Below, in pieces: positions 5,719-7,438 of a DNA stretch of 7,438 bases. A program made the position numbers and the translations under genes. Position 1 is the first letter of the stretch. Every line of letters begins with the position of its first letter. The notes under the pieces are model-generated. The model had not been told where the DNA came from and searched no databases. It saw only the letters and a list, made by a program, of their open reading frames with translations. The DNA is from an uncultured Prevotella sp. (GTDB taxonomy: Bacteria; Bacteroidota; Bacteroidia; Bacteroidales; Bacteroidaceae), in contig ONQK01000134.1 of NCBI GenBank assembly GCA_900319895.1, positions 1 to 7,438 of the forward strand. The letters are read 5' to 3'.

Positions 5719-6155
5719 CAATTCTTTCCATAGCAGGTAAACCTGGGCTTTACAAACTGGTTTCACGAGGTAAAATGAACTTAATTGTAGAGACCTTAGA
5801 TGCAATGCATAAGCGCCTCCCCGTTTTTGCCACCGACCGCATCACATCGCTCGCCGACATTGCGATGTTCACCGAGACAGAGGACATCCCTTTGGTCGAC
5901 GTGCTGGTGAAGGTGCGCGAATGCGAAAACGGCCAAAAATGCAAGCTGAACTATCGAAAAAGCAGCGAAAAAGAGCTGCACGACTTTTTTGCCACCGTTT
6001 TACCCAACTACGACCGCGACCGGGTGCGCGCTTTTGACATCAAGAAACTACTGCAATGGTACGACATTTTGGTGGAAAACGGAATTACGAACTTTGAAGA
6101 GGACTTGCGCCCGACAGAAGGCGACAACATTGACGACCGTCTGGAAAAAGAGTAG
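5712..6155 (+). CDS. DUF5606 family protein, function unknown
   Basis: Protein of 147 residues without signal peptide or membrane segment, so probably cytosolic. The N-terminal part (about 4-60) has the pattern ILSIAGKPGLYKLVSRGKMN, then ETLDAMHKRLPVFATDRITSL, which I recognise as the DUF5606 domain seen in Bacteroidota. A small beta-barrel-like fold would fit, but that is inference. The middle is charged and Lys/Glu-rich, followed by a helical part (KKLLQWYDILVENGITNFEEDL) and an acidic C-terminus. The ATG lies within the last codons of coaE (7-base overlap, ATGTTGA), so translation is likely coupled to CoaE. No catalytic motif is visible. The family name is from memory and should be confirmed by a profile search. 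Confidence 0.82.
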   Translation: MLTILSIAGKPGLYKLVSRGKMNLIVETLDAMHKRLPVFATDRITSLADIAMFTETEDIPLVDVLVKVRECENGQKCKLNYRKSSEKELHDFFATVLPNYDRDRVRAFDIKKLLQWYDILVENGITNFEEDLRPTEGDNIDDRLEKE

Positions 6156-6183
6156 TTGAAAACATCATCTGTCTGGAAACTCC

Positions 6184-6202
6184 CTGAAAATTGCATTTTC
6201 AG
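6184..6202 (+). promoter_or_regulatory. Perfect 8-bp palindrome before the glycerate kinase gene
   Basis: CTGAAAAT (6184-6191), three-base loop TGC, ATTTTCAG (6195-6202). It lies in the 67-base gap after the DUF5606 gene and ends 20 bases before the GTG start of glycerate kinase. No T run follows, so it is not an ordinary terminator. It could be an operator, an RNA hairpin affecting initiation at the weak GTG, or a processing site. No consensus promoter is visible in the gap. Confidence 0.4.
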
Positions 6203-6222
6203 AAGCCAAACATTGCCCAACA

Positions 6223-7299
6223 GTGAGATACATCTTAGCATTCGACTCCTTTAAAGGCTGCTTGAGTTCGACCGAGGCGGCGGACGCAGCCTGCCAAGGC
6301 ATACGCCATGCCGACAAAAGCGCCGAGATACAGACGTTGTCGGTTTCCGACGGTGGAGAAGGACTGGTGGATGCTTATCGCCAGGCTGTTGGAGGACAAT
6401 TGGTTGAGATGCGCGCGCACGATGCAATGATGCGCCGCCTGACCGCCCATTACCTGATTACCCCTTCAGGAAAAACGGTAATTGAAGCCGCGGCGACCTG
6501 CGGGCTGGCGTTATTGTCAGAAAACGAGCGAAATCCCATGCGCGCCACTTCATTTGGCATCGGCGAAATGATTGCCCATGCCGTGGTCGAACACGGTTCC
6601 CGGCAATTCATCATCGGCCTTGGCGGAACCGCTACCAGCGACTGCGGCATTGGACTTCTGCAAGCATTGACGAGTAAAATCACGCCCAACGGACATTTCG
6701 ACGATGCCTATCAAAAGGTACTGAGGACATGCACTTTCACGCTGGCTTGCGATGTTGACAACCCCTTGTTGGGGACACATGGCGCAGCACAGGTTTTTGC
6801 ACGACAGAAAGGTGCTGACGAGGCAATGATTGCAGCGCTCGAGCGGCGCGCAGAAAAATTTGCGGAACTCTCTGCAAAACATTTTCACCGCGACCTCTCC
6901 CAAGCCAAAGGCGCGGGTGCCGCCGGTGGCATTGGCTATGCCATGATGCAATATTTGAATGCAGAATACCATTCCGGTGCAGACCATCTACTCGATTTGT
7001 TGCAATTTGAGACGTTGCTCGACAATGGACAAAGCATTGTTGTTACGGGCGAGGGGCGTTCTGACGCGCAGACTCTGATGGGAAAGCTTCCGCAAAAAAT
7101 CATGCTTCGGGCCAGGCGCAAAAATGTGCCGACCTGGCTGGTGAGCGGCGAATTGAGCGAGCCACAGCAGCTGTTGGAGGCGGGGTTTGAGAAGGTCGTG
7201 AGCATCCGGCCGGCACACTTACCGCTCGAAGCCGCCATGCAACAAGCCGTTGCCCGCCAGAATTTGTCGGATACGATGCAAAAATTAATTCAAAAATAG
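6223..7299 (+). CDS. Glycerate kinase, GlxK/GarK type
   Basis: Cytosolic enzyme that phosphorylates D-glycerate with ATP. Members of this family (glycerate kinase type 1/GlxK-GarK) give 2-phosphoglycerate, feeding lower glycolysis or serine metabolism. It has 358 residues, a little below the usual 370-380. Motifs in order are DSFKG (8-12), SDGGEG (42-47), IEAA (87-90), GLGGTATSDCGIG (132-144), CDVDNPLLG (176-184), GAAQVFARQKGA (187-198), GAGAAGGIGYA (230-240) and VTGEGRSDAQTLMGKLP (274-290). All expected signatures are intact. The start is GTG at 6223: it gives the family N-terminus MRYILAFDSFKG, and no ATG is available in frame nearby upstream. It follows the DUF5606 gene by 67 bases, with a palindrome between. 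Substrate (glycerate versus a close analogue) cannot be settled from sequence. Confidence 0.94.
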   Translation: MRYILAFDSFKGCLSSTEAADAACQGIRHADKSAEIQTLSVSDGGEGLVDAYRQAVGGQLVEMRAHDAMMRRLTAHYLITPSGKTVIEAAATCGLALLSENERNPMRATSFGIGEMIAHAVVEHGSRQFIIGLGGTATSDCGIGLLQALTSKITPNGHFDDAYQKVLRTCTFTLACDVDNPLLGTHGAAQVFARQKGADEAMIAALERRAEKFAELSAKHFHRDLSQAKGAGAAGGIGYAMMQYLNAEYHSGADHLLDLLQFETLLDNGQSIVVTGEGRSDAQTLMGKLPQKIMLRARRKNVPTWLVSGELSEPQQLLEAGFEKVVSIRPAHLPLEAAMQQAVARQNLSDTMQKLIQK

Positions 7300-7307
7300 C
7301 AGAGAAG

Positions 7308-7438
7308 ATGAAAAAGATTCTAGTAATTCTAATGTGTCTGATCCCCCGCATTGCCAGCGGACAAGACCACCTCTACCCGTTCTATCTTGGCACGGACGAA
7401 GGCAAAGTCATCAGTTTGAAACAATTTGAGGGCAAAGT
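7308..7438 (+). CDS. Exported protein of unknown function, N-terminal fragment cut by the window edge
   Basis: Only the first 43 codons are visible. The start reads MKKILVILMCLIPRIASGQD, a signal peptide with a basic start and hydrophobic core and a probable cut after ASG or near it. The mature part begins DHLYPFYLGTDEGKVISLKQFEG. The frame is open to the right edge. It starts 8 bases after the glycerate kinase stop behind a purine-rich AGAGAAG, which may help initiation, so it is probably co-transcribed. The family is not recognisable from this fragment. A periplasmic or cell-surface location is inferred from the signal peptide. Confidence 0.75.
   Translation, partial: MKKILVILMCLIPRIASGQDHLYPFYLGTDEGKVISLKQFEGK

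Noticed and set aside
6550..6987. 145-codon minus-strand reading frame inside the glycerate kinase gene
   Set aside because: It is antisense to a gene with all family motifs intact, and the translated protein shows no domain pattern.
1..7438. Mobile element, CRISPR array, tRNA/rRNA gene, defence or toxin-antitoxin system
   Set aside because: No transposase or integrase, no regularly spaced repeats, no cloverleaf-like or rRNA sequence and no effector-like gene was seen. The gene content is ordinary core housekeeping.

Overview
The window looks like chromosomal core DNA from a Bacteroidota species, most likely order Bacteroidales and possibly a Prevotella-like genus. The taxonomic call is inferred from protein character and not from any search. 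The supporting signs are an unusually long NusB, a DUF5606-type protein, and a YajC/YbbR/CoaE gene run. The promoters also fit the Bacteroidota pattern (TTG, 20 bases, TAnnTTTG), and Shine-Dalgarno sequences are absent before most starts, with A/T-rich leaders instead.

Layout. Positions 1-1116 hold the ATPase-domain part of dnaK on the minus strand, cut by the window edge. Positions 1117-1537 are a 421-base gene-free stretch with many short inverted repeats, a cluster of TTGACA/TTGTCA motifs upstream of dnaK, and a 12-bp-arm stem-loop just past the next gene. Positions 1538-2227 (minus) encode a small secreted outer-membrane beta-barrel protein. Positions 2228-2573 are a divergent intergenic region with a good promoter facing each way.

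From 2574 to the right edge everything reads on the plus strand: nusB (transcription antitermination), yajC (Sec accessory subunit), a YbbR-domain membrane protein, coaE (last step of coenzyme A synthesis), a DUF5606 protein, a GlxK/GarK-type glycerate kinase, and the first 43 codons of an exported protein. coaE overlaps the genes on both sides by 4 and 7 bases, and the other gaps are short (8-94 bases). This suggests one transcript from the nusB promoter, at least through the DUF5606 gene. A perfect 8-bp palindrome sits before the glycerate kinase gene and may mark a regulatory or processing boundary.

Together the plus-strand genes are housekeeping functions: rRNA transcription, protein export, envelope, CoA supply and glycerate phosphorylation. 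I see no mobile element, CRISPR array, tRNA or rRNA, toxin-antitoxin pair or defence system. The points most worth a second look are the non-coding structures around dnaK and the DUF5606 gene joined to coaE. Neither is strong evidence of a new system.
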